From Taeniopygia guttata (Eukaryota; Chordata; Aves; Passeriformes; Estrildidae), in assembly GCF_048771995.1 (NCBI RefSeq), contig NC_133026.1, positions 99,721,501 to 99,785,500 on the forward strand: a DNA stretch of 64,000 nucleotides, read 5' to 3'. Below the pieces are notes generated by a model that saw only the letters and a list, made by a program, of their open reading frames with translations, was not told the DNA's origin and made no database searches. How positions within the stretch are numbered: position 1 is the stretch's first letter; each line of letters opens with the position of its first letter. The position numbers were made by a program, and so were the translations under genes. Of the stretch, positions 1 through 13,000 are shown piece after piece.

Positions 1-3000
1 TGTTTGTTACTATTTTCATCCCCATTAAAAGAAACAGCTGAAGGACAAAGTGCTAATGCACAACTGAGAAACGAGAAAGACTTGAACAGGTGTTTGAAAC
101 TCCCAGTTCAGCATAACACTTTGCAGGCTCCTTGCTCTAAATAGTCCATTATTTTGTCTTGTTAGTGCTGTATCCCTTGACTTTTGTTTCCTCAGATCCT
201 GTAATCAGCATCCAAACCCAACCATGCCTTGTCTGTGCTGCTGGATGCAGAGGAGGTTCATCTTGTAGGTGGAGCACCTTACATCCCACCTCAGATTATC
301 CATATTCCACATGAATTATACCTCTGCTTCAACCCTCTGCAGCTCCCCCACCTGGAGATTGAACCATAGCGGCTGTCTGGCCGAAGAAAGGTGAAATGAG
401 AACCTCATTAAAGACAGGAGTATTTCTGTGTAAGATGATTTGCCCTCGAGCATCATGAGCCAGTCCCTCGCCTTTCCCTCACAGTGGGGGTGTGATGCTG
501 CAGTCCCTGAGCTCAGAAATGCTAACCTGGAGCTGGGGCATAGCAGTGCCACTGATAAAATCTTCATGTTCAAGAGCAATTTTTCCAAAATGGATGTAGA
601 ACAAATCAGGCGCACATTTTATAAAATCTGGGCTAATGGGTAACAAAACCCCCCTTGCTGCTATACAACACTGGGAAATGTGAAAGTCCTGCAAGGTCAC
701 CTCAGATGTCTTGCTCTGTGTCCTGTAAAAACCTGCAAATGAAGCAAAACACTCAGTGTGAAGTACTGGAGTAAATTCTAGGAACAGCTTGAAAAGTGGG
801 AAGGGTAACCACCTCATTAAAATAGTTAATTTAATATGCCAGCCTGCCAGCTCTGCTGACCTCTGTTCAAATCTGGATTACACTTCACTCCCACTGAAAA
901 TGAGTTGAGTAATTTTAGCCAAGCCTTTGACTACATCTGTTCATACTATGGTGCCACTCTGAAATTCATTGCAGGAACAGCAGGGAAGCTGTAACATACC
1001 ATAATCTGCAGCAGGAATGATACCCAGTCAAATGCAGGAGACTCAGTCTGGGAGATCCCTCACCTATCCCCATATGGGGATCCGAGGACAGAACGATGGG
1101 AAGCTAGAGCTGGATGTCACCCTCTTAAACTCCTGTGTCCTGATTTTAATGTCTACAAAATTATGGCCACAAGGCACACAAAAGATGACACTTTGTGTAA
1201 TAATAGCAAAGGTAAATATTGGGACAGCCATTTGCAACCAGCAGCCCGTGGTAGTCTGGCCGTACCTACCCATTACTCTTGGATCTGTCTGAAAAAATAT
1301 CCTTTTAAAAAGACTCACTGGGGCACATCAGAGTACTAAAAAGTGAGCAAATATTAAAACTTGAGTGAAGTGTGAATGAAGATGATACATACCACTTAAC
1401 CAAAAAGAAAAAAGAAACATGGGACAGAATTACTTTTTGAATGGATTTTCCTAGTATTTCTCTTTACTTCTGAGTACATTTCCAGTATCTCAAGACTCAT
1501 AAACACCTTAGTGCAAATGGCAGATTCTAATAAGATCCCTTTTAATTTTTCTAACACCTAAAGTCCATTTTTGATTCAGAGAACATAAGAATCAAGATGA
1601 TTTAGAAGAAAAAGCAATCACGGAACTCTTCAGTGCTGCTTTCAACAGCCTGGTTAGGGGAAAGACTGAATATAATACATATTATCTTCTAATATTTTCA
1701 TTGTACTTCAATTTAACCCCTGCCTGTTTTTGTAGACTCCTCGTTGCACGTGTTTTAATCTAGTCTAGTGAAATTCAGCTTTAATCTATTATTTAATCTA
1801 AATGCATTAATTATCTAAACAAATTCTAAGCAAACCAAACAACCATTATCAACAAAATAAATTTGAATTGAAGAAATGGCAGTTCCTTCATTTACTTATA
1901 CAGTTAGAAGTTACCTGTATGGAGTTGATAAAATCTGGGATTTTTAAGTTGCTAGGCCTATGTTGACCTTACAACCTTTGTTCCCATTCTGAGTAACTTG
2001 AGTGTGTCTGGTGATTCGCATTTTATGGGAAATGTGTAGGTTTTATGTTCTCTGCCACTCTGCTCAAGGAAAAAAAATTAATGTAAGAGTGGAGATGAGA
2101 GAAGAGCACAGCCAGCAATAGTAGAAGGAATATTACACAAATAATAGGCTTGTAAAGCCTGGCATTCTCTTGAGAATTGCTGCCAAGAACCACACATTAT
2201 GCTGTAGAGTACTGCTTCAGTATGCCATCACATACAGCATGTTTTTAGAAAGCCATATTTAGTATAAAAATATGCTTTCCGCTCCTTCTTATGGCGGTGT
2301 TTTTTTGCCCAGCAGCATCACTGACAATCAGATTAGTAGCTGAGCCCTCCAGATTTTCCTCTTCATTTCTGCACAGTGCTAGAATGCAAGGCTCATCCCC
2401 ATCAGAGATGCCCCCGGTTAGAAGGGAGTCTGACACTATTTAAGGGATACACAGGCCTTCCACTGGCTCTGCAGGAAAATTAATTTTATCCACTGAAGTC
2501 AAATGTAGAAATCAATGTCAGTCTCTACATCAAACCAAACCTGGCAACTAATACAAACCCCCTCTCTAATCTGCACATGAGCTGAGTTGTTATTTTCAAG
2601 TTGACCACAATTATTCAAGAGCAATCAACAACCTGATCTACTTTTAAAACCTTGGGTTTGCACTCCATGTCATAATTTATAGCTTGTTTATGAGTAGGCA
2701 TAAAATAATGATGATGATGACAAACAACCCTGCTTCTTACTGATCTTCTCACTGTAGGACAGAGGGTAAATGTAATTAAATGCACTTTTACCACTCCTGA
2801 TCTGGCAAATGCATATGGGTGACAGCAACAGGAAAGGTCTGCAGGGTGGGACCTTTGCTAGCATATATTTCTGCTATATTTTTATAGATAGCATTAGCAT
2901 AATTCTTATACAGTAGGCAACAGACCAGTATTCTGAACATCATGGAGATCCACATGAAACCTTCATCCATGATGTCCCTACAGGGGAAACATTGCTATTA

Positions 3001-3189
3001 ATAAAGTACTAAGTACAAGGAAATGGTACTTTTTTAAAAAATAGGAGTCCTATGAAAGTGTCCAATGGCAATAGGTTAATATATAAGAAAGATACACAGA
3101 CTTTTAAAGTTCCCTTTAAATACCAGCCAGAGATGCAGCATGTAAAGGAAAAAAAAAAAAGTCTATTGATAGTTTCTATAGGCACTCAC
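1..3189. other. IMPA2 intron 2, no gene seen
   Basis: An AT-rich stretch between IMPA2 exon 2 and the left edge. I looked on the minus strand for exon 3 (the IIDPIDGTCNF-type motif) and did not find it. Only short open frames without splice context are present. Confidence 0.6.
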
Positions 3190-6100
3190 CTGTGGGAGGG
3201 AAATTTCTCTTTCAGCACAGAAATTATTAAATTTTCCACAAAATGATCAGTTTCTGTCACAAGATCGGCTGCAGAAGTCTTTGTGGACACTTGTTTTTCC
3301 TCTGTTAGAGCTTTCCTAATAATCTGAAACAGACGTTCATAAATTAGATTTGTTGGGCATTCAGCCTGTGCATACTAAAATAGTATCTTAAATGAAAAAA
3401 ATAGAGCTAATCCTGAAAACCAGCTGTAGGTCTAATTCTACCAGTGACTGTTACATTTTTTGACAAAAAAAGCCATCTGAGCTTTTGGAACACAGCATTT
3501 TGAATCACTCTGCAATAACCTCTCTTGACAGTTCAGAAAAGGATTGATTAAGGGATGCAAGTAAGGGAATAAAAGGCTGATGGTAGTCAACATGATTTAG
3601 AAAATTACCAAAAGTGTACACCAGGTAAGAAAAAGCCTCAAGGCTCAGGCATTTTTCAAGGGAAGCCCTTTTTCTTTCTTCTTGTTCTATTTTCTTTTCC
3701 CTTTTTTTTTTTTTTTTTAAATTTACAGGGCCAATACCCCACTGCTCTCTTACTTTAAAAGACATGCAATAAGGCAAATGTAATTGGTTTCCATTTTGCC
3801 AACAAAGACACATAATTTTTTGGGAGTTTTTTTTGGGTTTTTTTTGAAATTTAAATCCACCGTCTGGTTCTCAAATAATTGCCATGTATTTAGCAAGAAC
3901 AAAAATTGAAGCTTTCCCTAGATATGAAACCAATGATTTAAACCTGGAATCTCTTCTGGAAATGTCTTTCTCTGATTCTCCAGGGTATTACTGTTACAAG
4001 CTCAAGTACAAATGCACATATGGGAAAACACTTAATGAAAGCTTTTCCATTTCCCATTTCTCCCATTTTCTTTCTGTTTTGTTTTTTTTTCCCCACTTCT
4101 TCATTAAAAAGAAAAATAAAGGGACAGGATGCAAAAGGAGATAGCTTATTTTTTAATCAGTGAAAATGATAAATTATTTGAAATAAAAAAATACCAAACC
4201 AAAACAAAGCAAAAATTAAGTACCACTTATTTGTAATCCAGCAGCAACAAGATCAACATTCTAAGTCCCATCTAAAATTTATATATTTCAATTGCTTAAC
4301 TAAATTTCCACTGATCAAGGTATTTTAAAACCATTGAGAAATGCTTGATGACCAAAGAAAACAGTTCTGCTGCATTATGCATGGGAAACAGGCCCAGAAA
4401 CTCACAAATGTAATCTCAGCTCTTGGTGTTTGTAGTATAAAATACTGTATTTGAAGGGTGTCCTAACTGCTCTGACAAGTAATGGGTATGGCCAACTATT
4501 GCCTTAGTATAGAAGGTATCTGGACTAATGTTTCTTCTTTGTGAGCTGTAACACATCAGTTGTGCCTATATACTGTGCTTGTGAGGGCAGGTAGTACTTT
4601 TTAGTTTGAGGTCTAGCTAAAGTACATTACTGTATATCAAAATATTAACCACACTTAATCTTTTTACTCCCCTCAGTGCCTTGTGTGGTTGTCTTGAAGG
4701 ATTTACAATAGAAGCATAAAATTGTAACTCCAGCAAGGCTCTTGGGCTCCTCTTCAGCCCAAAGCAAAATCCAAAACACTCCAACTATTCTTGAAAAAAA
4801 CGGTATGCTGATACTTTTTATTTTATTTGCTCTTCATTACTTTCCTGTTCTCTTTACTGCTTGGAACTTCACATTGTGAAATAGATGAGGAACGTCCTCC
4901 TTTTGACAGAGACTATTTTAATTTCTTCTTAGCAATGCCACACTCTTGACTTTTATTCAATTTTAATGCATAGTAGATTGAGATTTTTTGCAGACATTTA
5001 AATCAGTGTCACTGCTCAGCAGGGCAGTGAGATCATACCTGAGCCTGGCTGGAAAAGAAAAAGTTGAGATGAAACCTCTCTCCTGTGGATGTGCTCTGCA
5101 ATCAGCTGATTTCATTGCATGCTCTGGCACTTGATCTCTCCAGTTTGAGTACAACCCTTTGCACATCCCAGCCTCAAATTTATTTTTTCATTTCTGATCC
5201 TTTACCCAGTTGCTCATGACCATTTTTAACTTTAATCCAACTCTGGTGGCCAGCATGAGGCTCCAGCCACTTTGGAGGTGGGAATAGCCAAGGGTGTGCC
5301 TGCACTATGGTGGCTGATGGTCATCTCACCCGTCTCCTCTGCAGGCCCATGCCAAGGAGCCACAACACACATTTAGCATTTACCAGCCCTGCAATGAGCT
5401 CTTCTCCCCACCTCTTGTGCAAGCGGTACATCAAGAGAAGAGGAAGAGACAAGTCATGGTGCTGGGCTGAGGTCACCAGCCACAAATGGGCACCACAACT
5501 CTGGAGGCTCACCCACAGCACGCAGGATGGACTGCTCTGATTCTGCCAATTCTCTGCCAGCTACAAAGGGCTTGACAAAAGGGACCCCATGCATTTGCTC
5601 CAGCTTGTACAGGTATGCAATCCAAGCCAAAGTAACCCCATTCCTGCATAACTGATAAAAAACTTGTATTCTTTGGAAAAATGATCAAACAGCTCAGAGC
5701 AGTGTAGAATTCAATTTATGTTGAAAAATCCCTAAAAGTCACCTGCCTATGAAGGAGTGTTAGAGCCTGTTGCCTCAGAATACTTTGAGAGCATCACACA
5801 ACTCCTCTCTTTGCAGAAGCTTTACAATAACGTCTGTGGATACCTGCTGCAATTGCCTGGTCTGTCCAGATGGACATGGGGTTCCATAAAAGTCTCAATC
5901 TAGGTTACATGTAGCAGGCAAGCAGAAACCAAAGGAACTACAGGATGATGAAATGGAAACAGCTGGTTGCACCTTATCCCCATTGTACAATGAAATTGGC
6001 AATCAAGATGCTGTAATTTGGCTGTAAATTTATTTTACTAGACTATTCCTGTACTAGGGTTTGTCCCTATATTACAGAGATTTTTCAGCAATTTCTAAGC

Positions 6101-9100
6101 AACTGAATTTTGGGAGCGTGGTTATTTAGAGCAGAGCCATTTAACACTCTTAGCCCATGCTGCCCCTCCTCTAATGCAGATCTTATCCTAATACCCTGCT
6201 TGGGAGCTTTTGGGGGGTTATGCAAAGCAAGGGGCATTTACATCATTACATAGAGACCACACCACAGAGCAAGACTCAGGCTGTCCCTGCTCCCTCCTTC
6301 ATTTCCCATGGAGCAGGGGAAATGGAGACACTGGGGTTCAGCGCAGTCATTCCTGGACTCTTCCTTTTTTAACGCCTTTGTGAAATTTATTCCAACAAAG
6401 CAGAATGAAGAAGGCAGAAGGTCAAGATGCCTTTTCCTACAGCACCTGTCAGGAGAGTCTCCTACAGTAGTGTCCTCATGTCAGATATTTCATTTCACCA
6501 TACTGCTTGCACCCACCATACACTTCTGGGAGATCCAAGATGGATTTTCGATGCTTGCAATGCTGTCCTGAAATATTTACTGACTAATAAAATCAAACGT
6601 GAGTATCTGCAAATAATTCAGGAAATTCCAATCTGGTTTGCTAAAACATCTGTCCATGTTATATCAAAAATAGCCTAAAATTTTCCCCTGGGAGCAAACA
6701 TCATGGAAAAATATCATGGCTTTTTAGAATACAAGTGAAAATTTTGTCTTTTTTTTTTTTTTCTTTTAATGGTATTCTGCTAGATCTTTTGTGCCTCATA
6801 AAATTATTTGCCAGGAAAAAAAAGAAAAAAAAAACCTAGAAAAAAAAATTCAAACTTCAGCGTACTATGTCCTAGTATCAGCTTCTTACTCTTATTTTTA
6901 CCTGGATGTATGTTTACTCATTTTGGTTAAGCTTCTCCAAATCTGCAATTGGAGAGAACAGTGCAGGTATTAGTCAGTGCTCTTAACAGCATCAAAGATG
7001 CACAGATTGGTCAGGCCTGCTTTTCTTGAGCAAAAAGTAATATCAAACCTATGGCTGTACTCTCATGAACAGAGCAAGCAGCTTACTTACAGAGGAAAAA
7101 TAGAAAAGAAGTTTGAAAAAGTGAAGTTATTTGTGGCCTTACAGAGTGAATTTTAAAGCAGGTCAATTACAGACATTACAAAACCATGACCATTCTTGTT
7201 ATGAAACAGCCATAATGAGAGCCTGTGTTATTTCATAAAAGTAATAAGAACTAAACCACAGGATGGGCAAGAGAAGCAATGATTTTAACCCAGTAACAGA
7301 GGTTACTCCAGCAGCAACACTTTAGGCACATAATCAAGCATCACTTCTTTATTGGCCTTTTAAATTTAGAAGAAACTATTCCAGAGTGTAGACTCCTATC
7401 TGTTGGGAAGAAGACATATTTTACCTATAGTCATGAAACACAATGCCATACAAATCAATTGGTTGTATAAGCCAAAAGGGAGACTGAAAAACTGTGTTAC
7501 TGGTTGACTTTTCCTAGAAATCCAAAATCTGGAGGTGCACATTTTTCTTGAGACCAAGACTCTTGTAGATATTTTCTAATGATTCCAACCCTTCCTAACC
7601 TGCCACACTCCTGAGAAATGGAGCACCTTAAAGGAAATGTTAAAGTGGCAAAGTCTCATCCAGAAATGGAGATTAGATTTAGATGTGGGGAGACACAGAG
7701 TGCAAGCAGATTTCTAGGGATGGAGGTGAAGGTGGAAAGATCTGAGGGATGGGAAGAGAAGCAGAAGAAAAAAAAATGAACTTGGCTAGTGGAATTGACC
7801 CCTTTTGGTGATCAAGATAACCCCCATTTTTATCATTCAATCTTCAACAAACTGCCAGTCCTACCAAACACATTTTACACTGCACTAGGTGTCCTTAGCT
7901 CTAGTTTATTTTGGTAATAGCTGGAAGCAGATTGACACTTAATTAAAAGAATAGAGCCATACCTGCACCTTTTCTTTCAGAAGGATCTCCAGTGCCTTTT
8001 GTAACAAAAAACATTCCTTAACATGACAAAATAATTGGAAAAAAAAATACCCAGTTTCCAAAATCCTACTTAAATCACATCCTTGGCTGGCTTAAATTTG
8101 GCCTGCCAATGAATCAGGTATTTCCTGCCATTTGCAAGGTAGCAATGGCAAATTGTGATTTCAGATTCAAGGATTAGTCTTACGGAATGTTTACTTCTTC
8201 CAGGAAAAGGTGCTCAGCTGCGATTTTCTGAGCAAGTAAAATGATTGGGGAAGCTTAAAGCTGGCTTCACAAATTGGTGTTTTGAGAAATAAGGTGTGGA
8301 GGCTTGAGCAAGTCATGAGTCTCTTCTTGTGAAACGGCTGGCAGAATGACTGTGCCGGAGAAACTCCTGTTTTGAGAGTCTGTGAGAGCATGACCTGTCA
8401 TCCTGATTTGGATTATCCATTTAGTCCCTGTATTATTAAAACAAGTCTCCTCTACTCTGGCATTCTGTTCACTTGTAGCTGTTTTTGACTAAGGAGAAAA
8501 TCTGTTTACTATTAAATTTTATTTATTAATACTTTTATTTATAAAAGTTATGGATCTTGGACTCAAGATAGAAAAGGGGGCTTCTTAAATCACAGTGTAT
8601 ATGTACAAAGCGTGTCTCAAAATAGAACAGAATGGAAGCGAGAGAGAAATATATATTGCTGAATAAATTTGTGTTTCACCCAGTTTCTCAATCAAGCAAT
8701 CTGCTGATCCCACTTCTTGGCTCTCTTAGACCTGGTGGAAGTTTTGCTGCTGCAGAGTGGGGTCAGGCTGTCTCCTGAGATGACTAACCTGCTGTGTCAA
8801 AACATGGATCTGAAGTAAGCTACTACAGACCTTCCTCACACAGCTACTTGTCCCTAGCAAGTTAATTTCGGCCACTCCAACAAGAGGAAACCTCCTTGCC
8901 ACGGTTGTTTTTCTCTGCACAAGCTGCTGGAAAACAAATGCTGGCCCCGAAGGATGCAACCCCCAAGGGATGCACCCGAGGGATGGGGCCTCCCAGGGAA
9001 GGGGCCCCTCGGGGGCGTGCAGCCCCCGAGGGAAGTACCCCCAAGGGCTGCCCCCCCCTACCCCGGGCTGGGGCCTCGAGGGAAGTGGCCCCGCGGCATG

Positions 9101-9448
9101 AGGCTCCCGGGGGATGGGGCCTCTGAGGGATGGGCCCCCCAGGTTCTGGGGTCCCCCGGCATGGGGCCCCGCCGCCGCCATCCCTCCCGCGGCCGAGCGG
9201 GTGCCGAGCCCCGCCGCCCTCCTCCCGCTCCCCAGCTCCGCACCAGCCGAGCGCCCGCACGGCCCTTCCTCACACCGCGCCGGGAGAAGGCTCCTCCGGC
9301 CGCGGGGCAGCCCGGCCCGGCCCGGCCCGGCTCTCACCTGCCCGGCGCGGCGCGCCAGCTGCACCGCCACCTCCGCGCACTCCTTCCAGGGGTCCCCGCC
9401 GCCGCCCGCCGCCCGCCCTTCCTCCTCCTCCTCCTCGCACGGCTTCAT
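3190..9448 (-). CDS. IMPA2: IMPA2, inositol monophosphatase 2 (5' part, exons 1-2)
   Basis: The product hydrolyses inositol monophosphates to free inositol in the cytosol (known for the family; Mg-dependent and lithium-sensitive). Two coding exons are visible. Exon 1 is 9338-9448: 37 residues starting MKPCEEEEEE and ending LARRAGQ, with donor CAG|GTGAGA. Exon 2 is 3190-3323: 44 residues plus 2 nt, starting IIRKALTEEKQVSTKTSAAD, then LVTETD, and ending FPSH, with a CAG acceptor and a GTGAGT donor. Phases join cleanly (0, then 2 nt carried). The start ATG at 9448 is placed as in known IMPA2, and PWKEC followed by VQLARRAGQ matches the family N-terminus. A run of six Glu and a Gly-rich stretch precede it. 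Exon 3 onward, which carries the catalytic GEE and DPIDGT motifs, was searched for and not found, so it should lie left of position 1. Intron 1 is about 6.0 kb. Identification is by sequence similarity and by synteny with MPPE1 and GNAL. Confidence 0.93.
3324..8949. other. IMPA2 intron 1, no gene seen
   Basis: AT-rich intronic sequence with T-runs near 3.70 and 6.75 kb. A somewhat richer, CT/AG-balanced section lies near 5.2-5.6 kb. No exon bounded by plausible splice sites and no recognisable mobile element was identified. Confidence 0.6.
8950..9170. repeat. Degenerate GC-rich minisatellite in IMPA2 intron 1
   Basis: A run of imperfect repeats built on GGGATGGGGCCTCC-like and GGGAAGGGGCCCC-like words, with units of roughly 25-35 bp, lies just downstream of IMPA2 exon 1 (intronic on the minus strand). 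It gives rise to repetitive Gly/Pro-rich open frames that should not be read as proteins. Confidence 0.6.
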
Positions 9449-9714
9449 CGCGGCGGCCGCGCTGCCCGGAGAGGGGCCGGGGGGCGCGGGGGGCCCGGCT
9501 CCCTGCCCAGGAGGATGCCCTGGGCGCACACACCGCCCGGCGCTGTCACTGCGCGCCCCGGCCGCGCCCCGCCCAGCGCGGCGGGCGGAGAGAGGCGGCA
9601 GCCGCGGTCAATGGGGAAGGCGGGCCGGCTGCTGGGAGCTGGCTTTAGGTGAGCCCCGGGGGCGGAGGAGGGCCGGCAGAGGCGGGGTACCGCGGAGAGC
9701 CGCGGCGAGAGGGC

Positions 9715-9799
9715 GGGATGCGGCGGGCAGGGTGCGCAGGGAGGATGCGGAGCGCAGGATGCGGGATGCGGAGCGCAGGATGCGGAGGGCGGGATGCGC
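9715..9799. repeat. Short tandem repeat of a GGATGCGGAGCGCA-like unit
   Basis: About five or six imperfect copies of a 10-16 bp unit containing GGATGCGG and GAGCGCA are packed upstream of IMPA2 exon 1, inside the CpG island. The unit could carry transcription-factor sites, but none is asserted. Confidence 0.6.
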
Positions 9800-10050
9800 C
9801 GCCATCGCCGTGGCCGTGCCCCGGCCGCCCCTCCTGACATGGCGGAGGTACCGCCAGGCTGGGGCTGGGGCGCTCCTGTTTTCCCCGGGAGAAGGAGGAG
9901 CGGCCGCGCTCCCAGGCCGAGCCGCCCCTCGGGGCTCCGCTGTCCCCGTGTGCCCAGAGCCACCTCGCGGAACGAGGGCCCGGCTGTCGGCGTTACCGGG
10001 ACTTTGGGGGAAAAGCTGGCCGCTGGCATTGGCCATCTCGGGAATGAAAG

Positions 10051-13000
10051 GGGAAAAGTGTGGGAAAAGCGGCCTCGGGAGTTCAGCTTGTTAGTGATTG
10101 GGAGTTCAAGTGTGTGGTAAGAAATACATGGCCCTTTCTATTTTTCCCTTGTCTTCGTGTGTCATTTTGGATTTGTCAAGGATGAGAAGAAGAGAATTGA
10201 GAACCCGCTGTTCCAGAACCCGTATAAGCCAAATTGCCATGCCGGCAGAACAGGGAACAGAGCTGAGCGATTCTGGATCCGCCTCTCCGAAGGAGGGCAG
10301 CCCAGGATGAATTCGTGCTTATGCAATAGAGCAGCCAGACTGTTGTGCTTAAAACACCGAGTGAGTGTTGGGAACACACACTTTATCTGTCAGAGTGAGG
10401 CTTTTCCAAATGACTTGTTCTGATGCACATTGGCATTGAATGGGAAAAAAGAGAGCCCAGGGACTGAATCCATCAGCGTCGCTTTTTGAAAGAGGCATTA
10501 GGTACACAGAGTGCATGAAATTTGTTATTGTCTTTCAGCACCTGCTTTGTGGTTGAGAGTTTCATTTTCAGGGCTAGAATAGAGATGATTTAGTAACAAA
10601 TTTACATGAAGAAAATTGCCTAACACCAACATTTCCTATCTCTGAGCACAAAATTAATTAATTTCCTAGAGATTAGGCTAAATTAAATTGATATGGGTAG
10701 TCTACTTAATGTAACAGATCCTAAATCTAGACCTGCTTTCTTTTGTTTTTTATCTTGTAGGACAAAGATGACTTTGGGATGAGAGGGACATGCTTGCCTA
10801 GGCAGTTCACAAAAATAATAGACACTTTCTAAAATTAAACACTCAGACCTTTTCCTTCTAAAGCAAGGGAGTGAACTTTGTGGATTGTTCCACAAGAATT
10901 CAACTTAATTCTTTAAATTTCTAAGCTGCACCCTGGCAGTGGATGCCACAAAGACAGTAAGGCTGTCAGTCTACTTAATGAAATATTTTGTAGTCCCCAT
11001 TTTGAATCAGAAAAAAAAAAAATGGTAACAAACTATGAGAAGGTGAATTAACTACTACACAAAGTGTGTAAATTTGGTTGAAGCATGAAATGATGAAATT
11101 TTGTTGAATAAATCTTCACCAAATGTTTGTCAATCTTTCTGCTGACTGATTGTTCTAAGTCACTTGTTTCCTCCAAATGCATATTTGCATCGTTCCTATG
11201 TTTGATTAGTTTCCTTAAGTGCAAAACCCCTACAAACATGCATTATTATTTGGACTAGTATAGAATAGAATTGGTCTGCATTCTTCCTTAATCTGAGTTT
11301 CTTCTAGGTTCTGGAAATTTGTGCTTTTTATTGCTGCCATAGCATGAGGCGTCTTCAGGACCTTCCCTAGAGAGTTTCTGTGCAGGGCCAGATGGATAAA
11401 TATATTTTCTGGTGAGATTTGCGGACTGCTGAGATGTAGTATAGACAGCTTTAACGTCGGTGAAAAAGAAGATGTAGAGGTAATCATGGTTTTGCATTCC
11501 AGGAAGCATCTCAGACCATGATAGAAGTGCTTTCTGTGTTTTTCCTTGAACTACAAAGTTTTAGGTACAGAATTTACCAACAACAAAAGTCTATACCTAT
11601 TGCTGAAACAGGCTAGATCCTAATCTGATGTAGTGCAAGTCGTTTCTTCCTGTATGCCTGGGGTCTGCCTAAATGCCTGGAGGTTTGTTTTTATTAGGCT
11701 ATCACAGGGGCATTTGGAAGACTGTTTAAGGCATGTTTTAAAAGCAGTCAGTGTGAATTACAGTGCAGTAGGCAGGATACACAAGTATCCCCACTGAAGG
11801 TATCTACAGAAAGTTACACACAACTTCACAGAGAAGTACTGTTGCAAAGAGGGGGAAGTGCTCTCCTCAATATTTTTCTTCGCCGGGAGTATGTCCTCTT
11901 TCTAAGTGATGTCTGGAAAATAAGCATTTCAACAGTAGAATGTCCCCAGCCTTCTTTTCATTCTGGTGGTAGAATAGTGATAATAGGATCACCGGAGGCT
12001 GAACTTGAGAGGCTAAAATATCTGAATGAGCCCTCATTTTCTACCGATTTACTGCAGCTATGTGGCTTGTGCAGGTAGATTTAAAACAGGACTAGAAGGC
12101 CAGTAAAGAATACTTAGAAAATCAGTAACTGCAGCTAGTATTTTAAGACTTTCCAAAATACTTTGCAAGAAAATACAGCTGTCTTTAAGGCTTTTAAACG
12201 GTAATATTTCTCCTTATCATTCTCCTAGTACATGATTTTTTCAAACCTTCCTTAGCCTAGACCTGCCCAGGCAGTGTGAGCTTCCTGATGTGAGCTGCTG
12301 GCTGACTTTGACTGTCCATTCACCTGCGAGCTGGTTGAGGCTGCTCTCTGCCTTGCTGGATCAGACTCTTGGCTCATCTTTCATAACTGCCAAGGTCTTT
12401 CATAACCTCTGATCTTTCATAACCCCAAACACTAGCCAGTTCCTCTCGCATGCCTTTCGTAACCTACACACACGCCGCGTGTTTAATCCACTTGGAATAG
12501 GCCCATCCTGATGAACCTGAAATACAAGTGTTTCTTGGGTGCTTTGTCTGCCTCAATCCTTCTGAGCCCCAGGCAGACTTGTGTGGATGTCAGACTTCCT
12601 TCCCCGAGACAATGGACGCTCAGTGGAGGGGAAAACCTCCTCTTTGACCTCAGAGGAGAAAAGGGAGCCTAGTCACGGATTTCCTTCTCTCCCGGGGTGT
12701 GAAGCCCTAATTGACTTAGGTGTGGCTCAGCTGGGGGTGGCGGTCTCCTTCCCTTCCTGTCCCAAGGAGCCGCGCAGGGTCCCCAGCGCGGTCTGCTCGG
12801 AGCAAAACCCAGGGTCACTCGGTGGGGCAGCTGCCGCAGCTGGAATTGGTTTAATTCTGCCTCAGCAGACAGCTTGCCATTTTCTACTCCGACAGTAATT
12901 GCAGGCTGCAGTGATGTAATAAGGTTGTAGTTTTGCAGAGAGAGGGTGACCTCGCTGTAGCTACCCGGCCGTCGGCATGGAATCCTCAGATGCTCTCCAG

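Larger units (their letters stand above)
8950..10050. promoter_or_regulatory. CpG island at the IMPA2 promoter and exon 1
   Basis: A very GC-rich, CpG-dense stretch surrounds IMPA2 exon 1 and continues about 600 bp upstream of its start codon, ending abruptly near 10.05 kb where the base composition falls back to AT-rich spacer. No TATA box is evident. Such islands usually act as broad and often bidirectional promoters. On the plus strand a consensus-like donor (TTTAG|GTGAGC) lies at 9648/9649, which would suit a divergent transcript. Long open frames here on both strands are composition artefacts of GC-rich DNA. Confidence 0.75.

Noticed and set aside
8726..10094. Several long open frames (up to 326 aa) on both strands around the IMPA2 CpG island
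   Set aside because: They arise from stop-poor GC-rich DNA and minisatellites. Only the short exon-1 stretch of one frame matches a known protein, and it ends at a splice donor.
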